Shown piece by piece: positions 16,403 to 23,766 of a stretch of 34,886 nt of DNA. The stretch is from positions 1-34,886 of the forward strand of contig JAIFLN010000085.1 in the NCBI GenBank assembly GCA_020049045.1. Direction: 5' to 3'. The DNA comes from Spirochaetota bacterium. Lineage in GTDB: Bacteria; Spirochaetota; Spirochaetia; JABEVK01. Made by a program: the position numbers and the translations under genes. Position 1 is the stretch's first letter; each line of letters starts with the position of its first letter. The notes beneath the pieces were generated by a model. The model did not search any database, was not told the DNA's origin, and saw only the letters and a list, made by a program, of their open reading frames with translations.

Positions 16403-16688
16403 AGATGGTTTCGACGCGCTCGACAATAGGGCCGTCGAGTTCGGACAGGCGCTTGACTTCCTGCCACGCGGGGTCGGCGACAAAGTCGGCCCAGCTTTTG
16501 TCTCGTGCGGGGCGGTCGCGGTGCTCGACCACGTAGTAGAGCTTGTTTTCACCGTCGGCGTTTTCCCAGAAATCGAGCACCTTCATGCCGTGTTTGGCCA
16601 GCAGCTTCATCGAGTGGTCGTTGAAACGCCGATGGATGGCTTCCATCCGGCCCGGATGCATATGGTAGATGCGCAGTTCGTACAGCAT
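16365..16688 (-). CDS. NIPSNAP-family protein
   Basis: 107 residues: MLYELRIYHMHPGRMEAIHR, then FNDHSMKLLAKHGMKVLDFW, LYYVVEHRDRPARDKSWADF and PIVERVETIFM, a typical ferredoxin-like (dimeric alpha-beta barrel) NIPSNAP domain. Biochemical function is unknown; members occur beside catabolic and Mo-enzyme genes. The frame opens upstream to 16946, but AAAGGA eight bases before ATG 16688 and the family N-terminus set the start. It follows xdhC by 11 bases on the same strand, so it is probably the third gene of a uraA-xdhC-NIPSNAP operon. Its last 45 bases are partly duplicated at 15389-15435. Confidence 0.88.
   Translation of the reverse strand: MLYELRIYHMHPGRMEAIHRRFNDHSMKLLAKHGMKVLDFWENADGENKLYYVVEHRDRPARDKSWADFVADPAWQEVKRLSELDGPIVERVETIFMNRVPYSPVKS
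16369..16415 (-). repeat. Intact copy of the NIPSNAP 3'-end repeat
   Basis: This is the parental-looking member of the pair with 15389-15435. It codes for VETIFMNRVPYSPVK at the end of the NIPSNAP gene. The two copies are direct repeats about 87 percent alike and bracket the exonuclease and DUF262 remnants. Confidence 0.7.
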
Positions 16689-16699
16689 GGCAATTCCTT

Positions 16700-17635
16700 T
16701 CAGTGGATGGGTTTGGTTCTGTCTCGCAGGTGTCCGGCGCTGCGCGCGTGATGCACCGCCAGCAGTTCGCCGACAATACTGACGGCTATCTGCTCTGCAC
16801 CATCGGCGCCCAGGTCCAGGCCTACGGGGCCGAACAGGGTTTGTGGCGGTACGGCGGGGCCGTCTCTCATCACCTCCAGGCGGCGGGCCTGGGGGCCCAT
16901 CAAGCCCAGATACCGTACACCGGCCTGGGCGCAGCGGGCAAACCACGCACGGTCATGGGCCAGGCTGTGGGTCTTCAAAACGGCGTACGACTCCCTCTTG
17001 AGAGGGACGGGGATGGTCTCTTCGGGGCGCGTCAGAATCAGCGACCAGGCCGCCGGAAAGCGTTCGGCGGTCAGCAAGGCCGGGCGGTGGTCGACTACGG
17101 TGACACGGAAGCCGGTTTGATCGGCCAGGGCGACCAGGGCCAGGGCATCATCGCCGGCACCAAAAACGAACAGACGGGGAGGGGGAACAAACGACTCGGT
17201 GAAGGAGGTGCCTTGTTCGTCCTCAAAGGACTGGGAATAGGAAAAGGGTTGTTCCCCGGCCAATTGTTCCAGCAACGGGGCAACAGTGGTCTGAAAGGAT
17301 AGGGAGCAGGGCCGGACCATCACATCGATCTTGCCGTTGCACCCCAGGCCAAGGCCCCAAAGTTCGTCTTCGGGGCCGTTGGTCTCGTAGTGCACCGGGC
17401 GTGCCCGGCCTGAAGCGAGGACCGACCTGCCGATTTCGGCCAGGTCGGCCTCGAGGCAGCCTCCGCTGACGTTGCCCAGCAAGGTGCCATCGTCGCGGAT
17501 TAAAAGCTTGGCGCCCGGCCTGCGGTAGGCCGAACCCTCGATCTTCACCACCGTAGCCAGGGCGCAGCGTCGGCCGCTCCTGGTCAGGTGTTGAATTTCA
17601 GCGAAGATTCTTTGGGTCTCACGCCAGTGCTTCAA
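16700..17635 (-). CDS. xdhC: XdhC/CoxI-family molybdenum hydroxylase maturation protein
   Basis: 311 residues. The N-terminal XdhC-CoxI domain has GSAYRRPGAKLLI (34-46) and GNVSGGCLEAD with C60. The C-terminal Rossmann domain has LFVFGAGDDALALVALA (155-171) and YLGLMGP. By family it binds molybdenum cofactor, protects it during sulfuration of the equatorial ligand and hands it to xanthine-dehydrogenase-type enzymes. Two such Mo subunits are encoded at 29016 and 31436, the likely clients. The start is a TTG at 17635, with GAGAAG upstream and nine bases after the uraA stop; no nearby in-frame ATG would preserve the domain. Confidence 0.92.
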   Translation of the reverse strand: MKHWRETQRIFAEIQHLTRSGRRCALATVVKIEGSAYRRPGAKLLIRDDGTLLGNVSGGCLEADLAEIGRSVLASGRARPVHYETNGPEDELWGLGLGCNGKIDVMVRPCSLSFQTTVAPLLEQLAGEQPFSYSQSFEDEQGTSFTESFVPPPRLFVFGAGDDALALVALADQTGFRVTVVDHRPALLTAERFPAAWSLILTRPEETIPVPLKRESYAVLKTHSLAHDRAWFARCAQAGVRYLGLMGPQARRLEVMRDGPAVPPQTLFGPVGLDLGADGAEQIAVSIVGELLAVHHARSAGHLRDRTKPIH

Positions 17636-17644
17636 GGCTGCTTC

Positions 17645-18973
17645 TCAGTCGATTTCTGAAACCGATTCGTCGGGTTCGGCGGTCCACTTCAGCTTGTCGA
17701 AGATGTAGAACACCAGGCTCAGGAAGATACCGACGAGGGTGGCCAAAACCATGCCCTTGAGCTGAGCTTTGCCAATGTCGATCGAAACACCCGAGATACC
17801 GACGACGAAGATGACCGCCGAAAGCAGCAGGTTGCGGCTCTTGGAATAGTCGATCTTGGCTTCGACAATCATTCTCAGACCCGAGGCCGCAATGACTCCG
17901 AACAGCATCATGCTCACACCGCCCAGGACGGCCGTAGGAATGGTGTTGATGGCTCCGGCCAGGTGGCCGAAGAAGGCGATGATGATGGAGATGACAGCCG
18001 CACCGCCAATGACCCACACCGAGTAGACTTTGGTGATGGCCATAACACCCATGTTTTCACCATAAGTTGTTGTGGGGCAGGAACCTGTGAAGCCAGAGAG
18101 CATGGTCGAAACACCGTCGCCCAACATCGAGTTGTGCAGTCCGGGAACCTTGAGCAGGGGGCGGCCGACAATGTTGCTGGTGACGAACAGGTGACCGATA
18201 TGTTCGGACATGACGACGAGCGCGGCGGGCAGAATGATCAGGATGAACGAGATATCAAAGGTGGGGAACACCATCTGGGGAATGGTCAGGAACTGGGCGT
18301 TGGTCAACGCGTCAAAGTTTACCATGCCCATAAAGACGGCCAGGATATAGCCGGCTGCCAGGCCGATCAGGACAGGAATGGCCGCCCAGAACTTGCGGAA
18401 GACCATAGACCCGACAATGATCACCGAAAGGGTGAACAACGACACGATGACATTGTTGGCAATCATGACACCGGAACCCATCGAGGCATCCTTGTAGAAG
18501 GCCATGCCGACGGCTACGGGGGACAGTTCCAAACCGATCAGCGCAACGATGGGACCCATGGCGGCGGCGGGAAGCACAATGGAAATCCACTTGCGTCCGG
18601 CAAACCGGATGATCAGCGACACGACGACAAAGGCCAGACCGGCGACGACGAAACCGCCGACAGCCATCGAGAAACCGATTTGGGGTGTGGCACCCAAGGC
18701 GATACAAGTAAAGGTGGGAGCCAAGAAGGCGAAACTGGACCCAAGGAAGGCGGGTGCCTTGCCCTTACAGATAAATAGATAGATCAGGGTACCGATACCG
18801 TTCATCAAAAGAACAAGAGCGGGGTCGATGACTTGGACCTTCGCCACCGAGTTGAACAGGATCGGTACCAGGACCGATGCTCCAAACATCGCGAACAAGT
18901 GCTGAAGGCTAAGGGGGATCCCTTTCAGGATGGAGACCTTGTCTTCGACTTGAATGATTTCTCTTACTGCCAT
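17645..18973 (-). CDS. uraA: Uracil permease, NCS2 family (UraA type)
   Basis: 442 residues, about 14 membrane segments. It resembles E. coli UraA along its length, for example SLQHLFAMFGASVLVPILF, LVVMSEHIGHLFVTSNIVG, TTTYGENMGVMAITKVYSVW and VLGGVSMMLFGVIAASGLR. The residues known from the UraA structure to bind uracil (E241, H245, E290) correspond here to E257, H261 and E306 with identical spacing. The xanthine/urate branch instead carries a QNxGxxxxT-type motif. By homology it is a proton-uracil symporter in the inner membrane. AGAGGT precedes ATG 18973. It diverges from fdrA across a 140-base promoter region, which suggests shared control with the catabolic genes. Confidence 0.92.
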   Translation of the reverse strand: MAVREIIQVEDKVSILKGIPLSLQHLFAMFGASVLVPILFNSVAKVQVIDPALVLLMNGIGTLIYLFICKGKAPAFLGSSFAFLAPTFTCIALGATPQIGFSMAVGGFVVAGLAFVVVSLIIRFAGRKWISIVLPAAAMGPIVALIGLELSPVAVGMAFYKDASMGSGVMIANNVIVSLFTLSVIIVGSMVFRKFWAAIPVLIGLAAGYILAVFMGMVNFDALTNAQFLTIPQMVFPTFDISFILIILPAALVVMSEHIGHLFVTSNIVGRPLLKVPGLHNSMLGDGVSTMLSGFTGSCPTTTYGENMGVMAITKVYSVWVIGGAAVISIIIAFFGHLAGAINTIPTAVLGGVSMMLFGVIAASGLRMIVEAKIDYSKSRNLLLSAVIFVVGISGVSIDIGKAQLKGMVLATLVGIFLSLVFYIFDKLKWTAEPDESVSEID

Positions 18974-19022
18974 TTGCTACCTCTTTGTTGGAATTCTGGC
19001 CTACGGCAACGCCGTTGAAGGT

Positions 19023-19051
19023 AGTGTTCACCCAAATCAACTCGACGTCAA
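19023..19051 (-). promoter_or_regulatory. Candidate uraA promoter
   Basis: On the minus strand, -35 TTGACG (19051-19046), a 17-base spacer and -10 AACACT (19028-19023). The -10 is weak, so the promoter may need activation. The leader of about 45 bases contains a small GC hairpin (ACGGC-AAC-GCCGT, 19003-19015) before the AGAGGT ribosome site. Confidence 0.45.
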
Positions 19052-19062
19052 GAGATTTATCC

Positions 19063-19090
19063 TTGACTTGTATACAATCAGGTATATGAT
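19063..19090 (+). promoter_or_regulatory. fdrA promoter with GntR-like palindrome in the spacer
   Basis: -35 TTGACT (19063-19068), a 16-base spacer and -10 TATGAT (19085-19090). The perfect palindrome TTGTATACAA (19068-19077) lies from the last base of the -35 into the spacer. TTGTATACAA-like sites are typical of FCD-type GntR repressors. The only such regulator in the window is encoded in this cluster at 25380, making it the likely ligand. AGAGG six bases before GTG 19114 is the ribosome site. Confidence 0.65.
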
Positions 19091-19113
19091 GTCTTATTCA
19101 GAAGAGGTTAAGC

Positions 19114-20643
19114 GTGAAGAAGGTCCTGGTTAAGAAAGACTCTTACTTTGATTCCGTCTTCCTGATGCTCCTCAGCAAAGAGCTGAAAGAAGGAGCTCGG
19201 GTCACGGATTCCATTGTTGCCATGGGCACTCCCATGAATTTGGAGCTGCTGGCATCCTTGGCGTACACGGCTTCCGACTTGGCGGGGATCACGCCCAACG
19301 ATCTGATTGTCGCCGTCGACTGTCCTGACCTGGCTGCCGCCGATGCTGCCATTACGGCGGCCGAGGCTTTGCTGATCCGTAAGAAAGCTCCTGCGGAAGG
19401 CGCGCAGGCCAAACCCCGAAGCCTCGGCGGCGCTCTGGAGCAACTTCCCGGTGCCAATGTCGCGGTGATCTCTTTGCCCGGAGCCTATGCCGCCCGCGAG
19501 GCCCGTAAAGCCCTGGAACGGGGACTGCACGTCATGCTGTTCTCCGACAACGTTTCGCTGGAAGACGAGATCGCACTGAAAACCTATGCTGTGTCAAAGG
19601 GCCTGCTTTTGATGGGCCCGGATTGCGGTACGGCCATCATCAACGGTCAGCCGCTGTGCTTTGCCAATGTGGTCCGCCGTGGTCCTGTCGGTATTGTCGC
19701 CGCCTCGGGAACGGGCCTGCAGGAAGTGTCCTGTCTGGTCGACCGTTTCGGCTCCGGGGTCAGTCAGGGCATCGGTACCGGCGGGCGTGACTTGAAAAAT
19801 GAGAAAGTCGGCGGCTTGACCATGCTTTCGGGCATTCAGGCGCTGGCTCAAGACCCTATCACCAAGACCATTGTTGTTGTCTCCAAACCGCCGGCCAAAG
19901 CGGTGGCTGACAAGGTGGTCAAGGCGCTGATGGCTACCGGCAAGCCCTGTGTGGTCCATTTTATCGGTCTGGAACCGGCCTCACAACAAACCCCTGGTGT
20001 CCGCTGGGCCTCGAACTTGGAGGAGGCGGCCCGCATGGCCGTTGGCCAGGAGGTTCCGGCTTTTGACGTCGAGGCCCTGGTGAAACGCGAGACTTCCGGC
20101 ATGGCCAAGGGACAAAAGTATCTGCGCGGCTACTATACAGGCGGTACCCTGGCCGACGAAGCCTGGATTCTTCTCCATAAACTGACCGGTGCCGTGTACT
20201 CCAACAACCAGACCGATCCGAAATTTGTTCCGCCGGACCCCAACCGTTCGATTGGTCATACTGTGGTCGACCTGGGCGACGATGTGTTCACCGTGGGCCG
20301 TCCCCATCCAATGATTGACCCCAGCACGCGCACCGATCGGGTCGACGCCGAGCGCGGCGACGCGGAAATCGCCGTCATGCTGGTCGATGTGGTGCTGGGC
20401 TTCGGTTCGCATGCCGATCCGGCCGGAGCTTTGATTCCTTCGTTGTTGGCTGCCAAAGAGGCGGCGAAAAAGCGGGGCGGGTACCTTTCGGTGGTGGCTT
20501 CGGTCACCGGTACCGAGGGTGACTACCAGGGGTTGGCCGGTCAGAAAGCCAAGCTGGAAGCCGCCGGGGTTGTGGTGATGCCTTCGAATTACCAGGCCTC
20601 GGTTCTCGCGGTCAAAATTGTTGAAAAGGCGAGTGCGAAATGA
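19114..20643 (+). CDS. fdrA: FdrA-family subunit of a carbamoyltransferase (acyl-CoA synthetase fold)
   Basis: 509 residues, normal for FdrA. The fold is that of the succinyl-CoA synthetase/ADP-forming acyl-CoA synthetase superfamily. Visible blocks are VLVKKDSYFDSVFLMLLSK, AVISLPGAYAAREARKALER, LMGPDCGTAIINGQPL, GIVAASGTGLQEVSCLVDRF and VSQGIGTGGRD. In E. coli, as I recall, FdrA with YlbE and YlbF (renamed AllFGH) forms oxamate carbamoyltransferase, which cleaves oxalurate with phosphate to oxamate and carbamoyl phosphate. Here all three relatives and a carbamate kinase are present, so phosphorolysis of some N-carbamoyl compound is likely; the substrate need not be oxalurate. The start is GTG 19114 with AGAGG upstream. 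The stop overlaps ylbE as ATGA. Confidence 0.9.
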   Translation: MKKVLVKKDSYFDSVFLMLLSKELKEGARVTDSIVAMGTPMNLELLASLAYTASDLAGITPNDLIVAVDCPDLAAADAAITAAEALLIRKKAPAEGAQAKPRSLGGALEQLPGANVAVISLPGAYAAREARKALERGLHVMLFSDNVSLEDEIALKTYAVSKGLLLMGPDCGTAIINGQPLCFANVVRRGPVGIVAASGTGLQEVSCLVDRFGSGVSQGIGTGGRDLKNEKVGGLTMLSGIQALAQDPITKTIVVVSKPPAKAVADKVVKALMATGKPCVVHFIGLEPASQQTPGVRWASNLEEAARMAVGQEVPAFDVEALVKRETSGMAKGQKYLRGYYTGGTLADEAWILLHKLTGAVYSNNQTDPKFVPPDPNRSIGHTVVDLGDDVFTVGRPHPMIDPSTRTDRVDAERGDAEIAVMLVDVVLGFGSHADPAGALIPSLLAAKEAAKKRGGYLSVVASVTGTEGDYQGLAGQKAKLEAAGVVVMPSNYQASVLAVKIVEKASAK

Positions 20644-22061
20644 GTGTTGCCGACCTGTTCCAAGCGGAATTGAAGGCCGTCAACCTCGGCCTGGAATCCT
20701 TTGCCGACAACCTGCGTCAGAGGGGAGTTTCCGTTGTTCAGATGGACTGGCGCCCCCCGGCCGGTGGCAACATCGCCATGATCGCCGCCCTCGACCGCCT
20801 GGCGCTGAATCCCAAAATAGACATTGAAGCCGCCAACGCCAAGGCGGTCCAGCGCATGCTGAAGGGCAAGCCCATGCTGGTGGGTGTCGGTATTGCCAAG
20901 GACGTCGTACCGGGAATGCGCCCAGACCTGATTCTGCATTCCGGTCCGCCCATCACCTGGGCCAGGATGGCCGGCCCCATGCGCGGTGCCGTCATCGGTG
21001 GCCTGCTTTACGAGGGCCTGGCCAAAACCCGCGAGGAAGCCGAAGCACTGGCCGCCAGCGGTAAAATCACCTTCGAACCCTGCCACCACCATGGCTCTGT
21101 CGGTCCCATGGCCGGTATCATGACCAGCAAAATGCCGGTATGGATCTTCCAGAACGAGACCTACGGCAATTACTCCTATGCCACCTTCAACGAGGGCCTG
21201 GGCAAGGTGCTCCGCTACGGCGCGTTCTCGGCCGAGGTGCTCGACCGTTTGAAATGGATGGAAACCGACCTGGCCCCCGTGATGAAGAAGGTGCTGGCGG
21301 CGCACGGGCCTGTGGATATGCGCGGTATTCTGGCGCAGGTACTGCAGATGGGCGACGAAGGCCACAACCGCAACCGCGCCGGCACCTCGCTGATGATCCG
21401 TGAGTTTGCCCCCTACCTGGTCATGCTCGACGAGCCCAAGGAAAAGATTGCCAAAATCCTGTCGTTCCTGCACGCCAACGACCATTTCTTTTTGAACCTG
21501 TCCATGCCCGCCTGCAAGTGCGTGGTGGACGCCGCTGCCGGTATCGAGGGCTCCACGGTCATCACCACCATGGCCCGCAACGGCACCGACTTCGGTATTC
21601 GGCTTTCGGGTCTGGGCGACCAGTGGTTCACCGGCCCGGCGGGCATTGTGGAGGGGTTGTACCTTCCCGGCTACACCGCTGCCGACGCCGCCCCCGATAT
21701 CGGCGATTCGGTCATCACCGAAACAGCGGGCATCGGCGGTTTCGCCATGGCAGCTGCCCCGGCTATTGTGCAGTTTGTCGGAGGGGTTCCCCAGGACGCC
21801 ATCAACTTCACCAAGGCCATGTACGAGATCACCCTGGCCGAGAGCGACTTCTACAAAATTCCCATTCTGGACTTCCGGGGAACTCCTACGGCCATTGACG
21901 TGCGCCTCGTGGTCGAAAAAAGCATTCTGCCGGTGATCAATACCGGCATTGCCCACAAGGAACCGGGGGTCGGTATGGTCGGTGCCGGACTGGTCAAGCC
22001 GCCGGAGAACTGTTTTCAGGACGCGCTGGCGGCGTTTGCAGAGGAGTATACAGCGACATAA
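20640..22061 (+). CDS. ylbE: YlbE-family (DUF1116) carbamoyltransferase subunit
   Basis: 473 residues, DUF1116. Characteristic stretches are VVQMDWRPPAGGNIAMIAAL, the HSGPPITWARMAGPMRGAVI segment, ACKCVVDAAAGIEGSTVITT, MARNGTDFGIRLSGLGDQWF and FGIRLSGLGDQWFTGPAG. By comparison with E. coli it is the partner of FdrA in oxamate carbamoyltransferase. ATG 20640 overlaps the fdrA stop, so the two are co-translated. A long hairpin with a T tract follows the gene and may reduce transcription into the next genes. Confidence 0.9.
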   Translation: MSVADLFQAELKAVNLGLESFADNLRQRGVSVVQMDWRPPAGGNIAMIAALDRLALNPKIDIEAANAKAVQRMLKGKPMLVGVGIAKDVVPGMRPDLILHSGPPITWARMAGPMRGAVIGGLLYEGLAKTREEAEALAASGKITFEPCHHHGSVGPMAGIMTSKMPVWIFQNETYGNYSYATFNEGLGKVLRYGAFSAEVLDRLKWMETDLAPVMKKVLAAHGPVDMRGILAQVLQMGDEGHNRNRAGTSLMIREFAPYLVMLDEPKEKIAKILSFLHANDHFFLNLSMPACKCVVDAAAGIEGSTVITTMARNGTDFGIRLSGLGDQWFTGPAGIVEGLYLPGYTAADAAPDIGDSVITETAGIGGFAMAAAPAIVQFVGGVPQDAINFTKAMYEITLAESDFYKIPILDFRGTPTAIDVRLVVEKSILPVINTGIAHKEPGVGMVGAGLVKPPENCFQDALAAFAEEYTAT

Positions 22062-22068
22062 AGAAGGC

Positions 22069-22156
22069 CTCACACAGAGGCACAGAGAACACAGAGGAAT
22101 AGGTCAGCAAGGCCCCTTCCTCTCTGTGACTCTGTGGTCTCTGTGTGAGATTTTTT
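22069..22156 (+). terminator. CTCTGTG-type inverted repeat hairpin with T tract after ylbE
   Basis: The left arm (22069-22099) and right arm (22117-22149) are built from repeated CACAGAG and CTCTGTG units. They pair over most of their length, with outer stem CTCACACAG to CTGTGTGAG, and the right arm is followed by TTTTTT (22151-22156). This looks like an intrinsic terminator or attenuator on the plus strand. Similar CACAGAG-rich hairpins are scattered between genes in many environmental genomes, so it may also be a dispersed repeat. Confidence 0.65.
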
Positions 22157-22181
22157 GGATTGAAAATTGAGGAGGCAAGCA

Positions 22182-23051
22182 TTGAAAGTTATTGACCTAT
22201 CCATTCCCCTGGGCATCGGCACTCCGCCATGGCCCACCTACATTCCGCTGCAGGTGCAGTACTTCAAGCGGTTGTCCCCCAACGGGGCCAACGGCCAGGT
22301 GGTCACCCATTCCAACCACATCGGTACCCATCTGGACGGTGAGATTCACTTCTACACCCCCGGCAAGGACATCGCCAGCCTCGACATGGACTTTTTGGTC
22401 CATGACGGTGCCATTGTTGACCTTTCCGACGTGTGCGGTGACTACGATGTCTACACCTCGAAAATGGTGGAAGACCGCGTCGAGGTGAAAGAAGGCGACA
22501 TCCTGCTTATCCACACGGGGTTCCACCATTACGGCTGGGACCAGCCCACCGGCGATGAAATCCGCTACATGATCAAGCATCCGGGACCAGACCGGGAGTT
22601 TGCTGACTGGGCGAAAAAGAAGAAGCTTCGCTGGATCGGGGTGGACTGCGGTTCGGCCGACCATCCGATGAACACCAAGATCAAGGAATGGATGCCCAAG
22701 CAGGCCAAGGAGTGCGACGACCACTTCAAGCGCAAGTATGGCAAGGGCTTGGACGAGGTGTTCACCGAGGACAAATACCAGCTGATGCACATCGAGATGT
22801 TCAATGTGGGACTCATCCACGCTGAGTGCGTGGGCGGTGACATCGACTTGCTGCTGAACCAGCGGGCCACCATCGGCTGCTACCCCTGGAAGTTCGTCGA
22901 CGGCGAAGCCTCGATTTCGCGCATTGTGGCCCATGTGGACGACGACCGTTACGAGAAACTGATGGCTAAGAAGGCCAAGGCAGTTTTGACCAAGTACGGC
23001 GATATCGCCGGAGCAAAAAACGAATGGCTTCATAAAGAAGCCCGAAAATAA
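22182..23051 (+). CDS. Cyclase-family metal-dependent hydrolase (KynB/isatin-hydrolase superfamily)
   Basis: 289 residues from TTG 22182, with AGGAGG six bases upstream; the frame also opens at a TTG inside that ribosome site (22167), which I reject. The signature HxGTHxDxxxH is at H46-G48-T49-H50-D52-H56 (NHIGTHLDGEIHF), and DILLIHTGFHHYGWD and WIGVDCGSADHPMNTKIKEW are further family blocks. The superfamily includes kynurenine formamidase and isatin hydrolase, which hydrolyse amides and lactams with Mn2+ or Zn2+. By inference it opens a heterocyclic lactam produced by the Mo hydroxylases, yielding a ureido compound. No dihydropyrimidinase, allantoinase or barbiturase is in the window to do that step. 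Confidence 0.9.
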   Translation: MKVIDLSIPLGIGTPPWPTYIPLQVQYFKRLSPNGANGQVVTHSNHIGTHLDGEIHFYTPGKDIASLDMDFLVHDGAIVDLSDVCGDYDVYTSKMVEDRVEVKEGDILLIHTGFHHYGWDQPTGDEIRYMIKHPGPDREFADWAKKKKLRWIGVDCGSADHPMNTKIKEWMPKQAKECDDHFKRKYGKGLDEVFTEDKYQLMHIEMFNVGLIHAECVGGDIDLLLNQRATIGCYPWKFVDGEASISRIVAHVDDDRYEKLMAKKAKAVLTKYGDIAGAKNEWLHKEARK

Positions 23052-23076
23052 CGAAACCCAAGAAAAGGAGTGAATC

Positions 23077-23763
23077 ATGGCACTAGATGATATGGAAAAG
23101 AAACTGAGGCCCCCGGAGATTGAGCTCAAGCCTTACCCCCCGAAGATGATCAAACTGGCCTCGGGAGAGATTATGGTGGTGCGCGAAGCCCGCCGCGAAG
23201 AAGTCGGCGCTCTGTTGGGCACCGTGTATCCTCTGATCGGTGTTCCGTCGGACTACTACGACATTGTCGCCGTCCGCATGTATTCGGAAATTCTGGGTTG
23301 GTACCGCTACCGCGTGGCCAATGAGTTTGTGCTGGTCGGCGCCATCAACGGCGTCATCGCCGGCATCGTCACCAGCCGCCATGTGCACGCCGGTCTGGGC
23401 ATGAGCCTCCACACCATGACCATCAAGCGCGGTCTGCGCGTCGGTGCCCAGCTGTTTGCCGCCAAGATGGAACACCACATCGACATTCTGGGCGAAGACG
23501 AAGTCTGGATCGTCGCCGAAAGCCCCAACGGCTTCAAGCGCTGGATGATCGAATACCAGCTGGAAGACCGCTCGGCGCAGTTCCCCGAAACCCGCCACGA
23601 ACTGGGCGGTGTGCCCACCTTCGTGCTGACCAAGAAGCTGTGGAACGCCGTGCGCGACGTCAAATGCACCGGTACCCGCCCTGTCCCCGCCGACATTTTG
23701 AAGACCGCTGACAAGCTGATCATGCCGACGGACTATCCCCAGCTCCCCGGCTTCAAGAGGTAA
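23077..23763 (+). CDS. GNAT-like protein of unknown function
   Basis: 228 residues. Residues 30-215 look like a GNAT fold: IMVVREARREEVGALLGTVY at the start, strand FVLVGAINGVIAGIVTSR (84-101), then HTMTIKRGLRVGAQLFAAKM, which resembles the acetyl-CoA pyrophosphate loop (usually RGxGxG/A) but with arginine at the third motif position, followed by VWIVAESPNGFKRWMIEYQL. This could be an acyltransferase or a CoA-binding relative that has lost catalysis. AAAAGGAG precedes ATG 23077 by seven bases. It lies 25 bases after the cyclase and three before the thiolase-like gene. No specific substrate can be proposed. Confidence 0.65.
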   Translation: MALDDMEKKLRPPEIELKPYPPKMIKLASGEIMVVREARREEVGALLGTVYPLIGVPSDYYDIVAVRMYSEILGWYRYRVANEFVLVGAINGVIAGIVTSRHVHAGLGMSLHTMTIKRGLRVGAQLFAAKMEHHIDILGEDEVWIVAESPNGFKRWMIEYQLEDRSAQFPETRHELGGVPTFVLTKKLWNAVRDVKCTGTRPVPADILKTADKLIMPTDYPQLPGFKR

Positions 23764-23766
23764 ACC

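Noticed and set aside
16689-16946. An 85-residue N-terminal extension of the NIPSNAP frame
   Set aside because: It lies inside xdhC in another frame; a ribosome site and the family N-terminus place the start at 16688.
20589-22073. A 494-codon open frame on the minus strand opposite ylbE
   Set aside because: It mirrors the codon structure of a well-matched DUF1116 gene, has no recognisable domain and has a histidine/glycine-rich composition typical of antisense frames.
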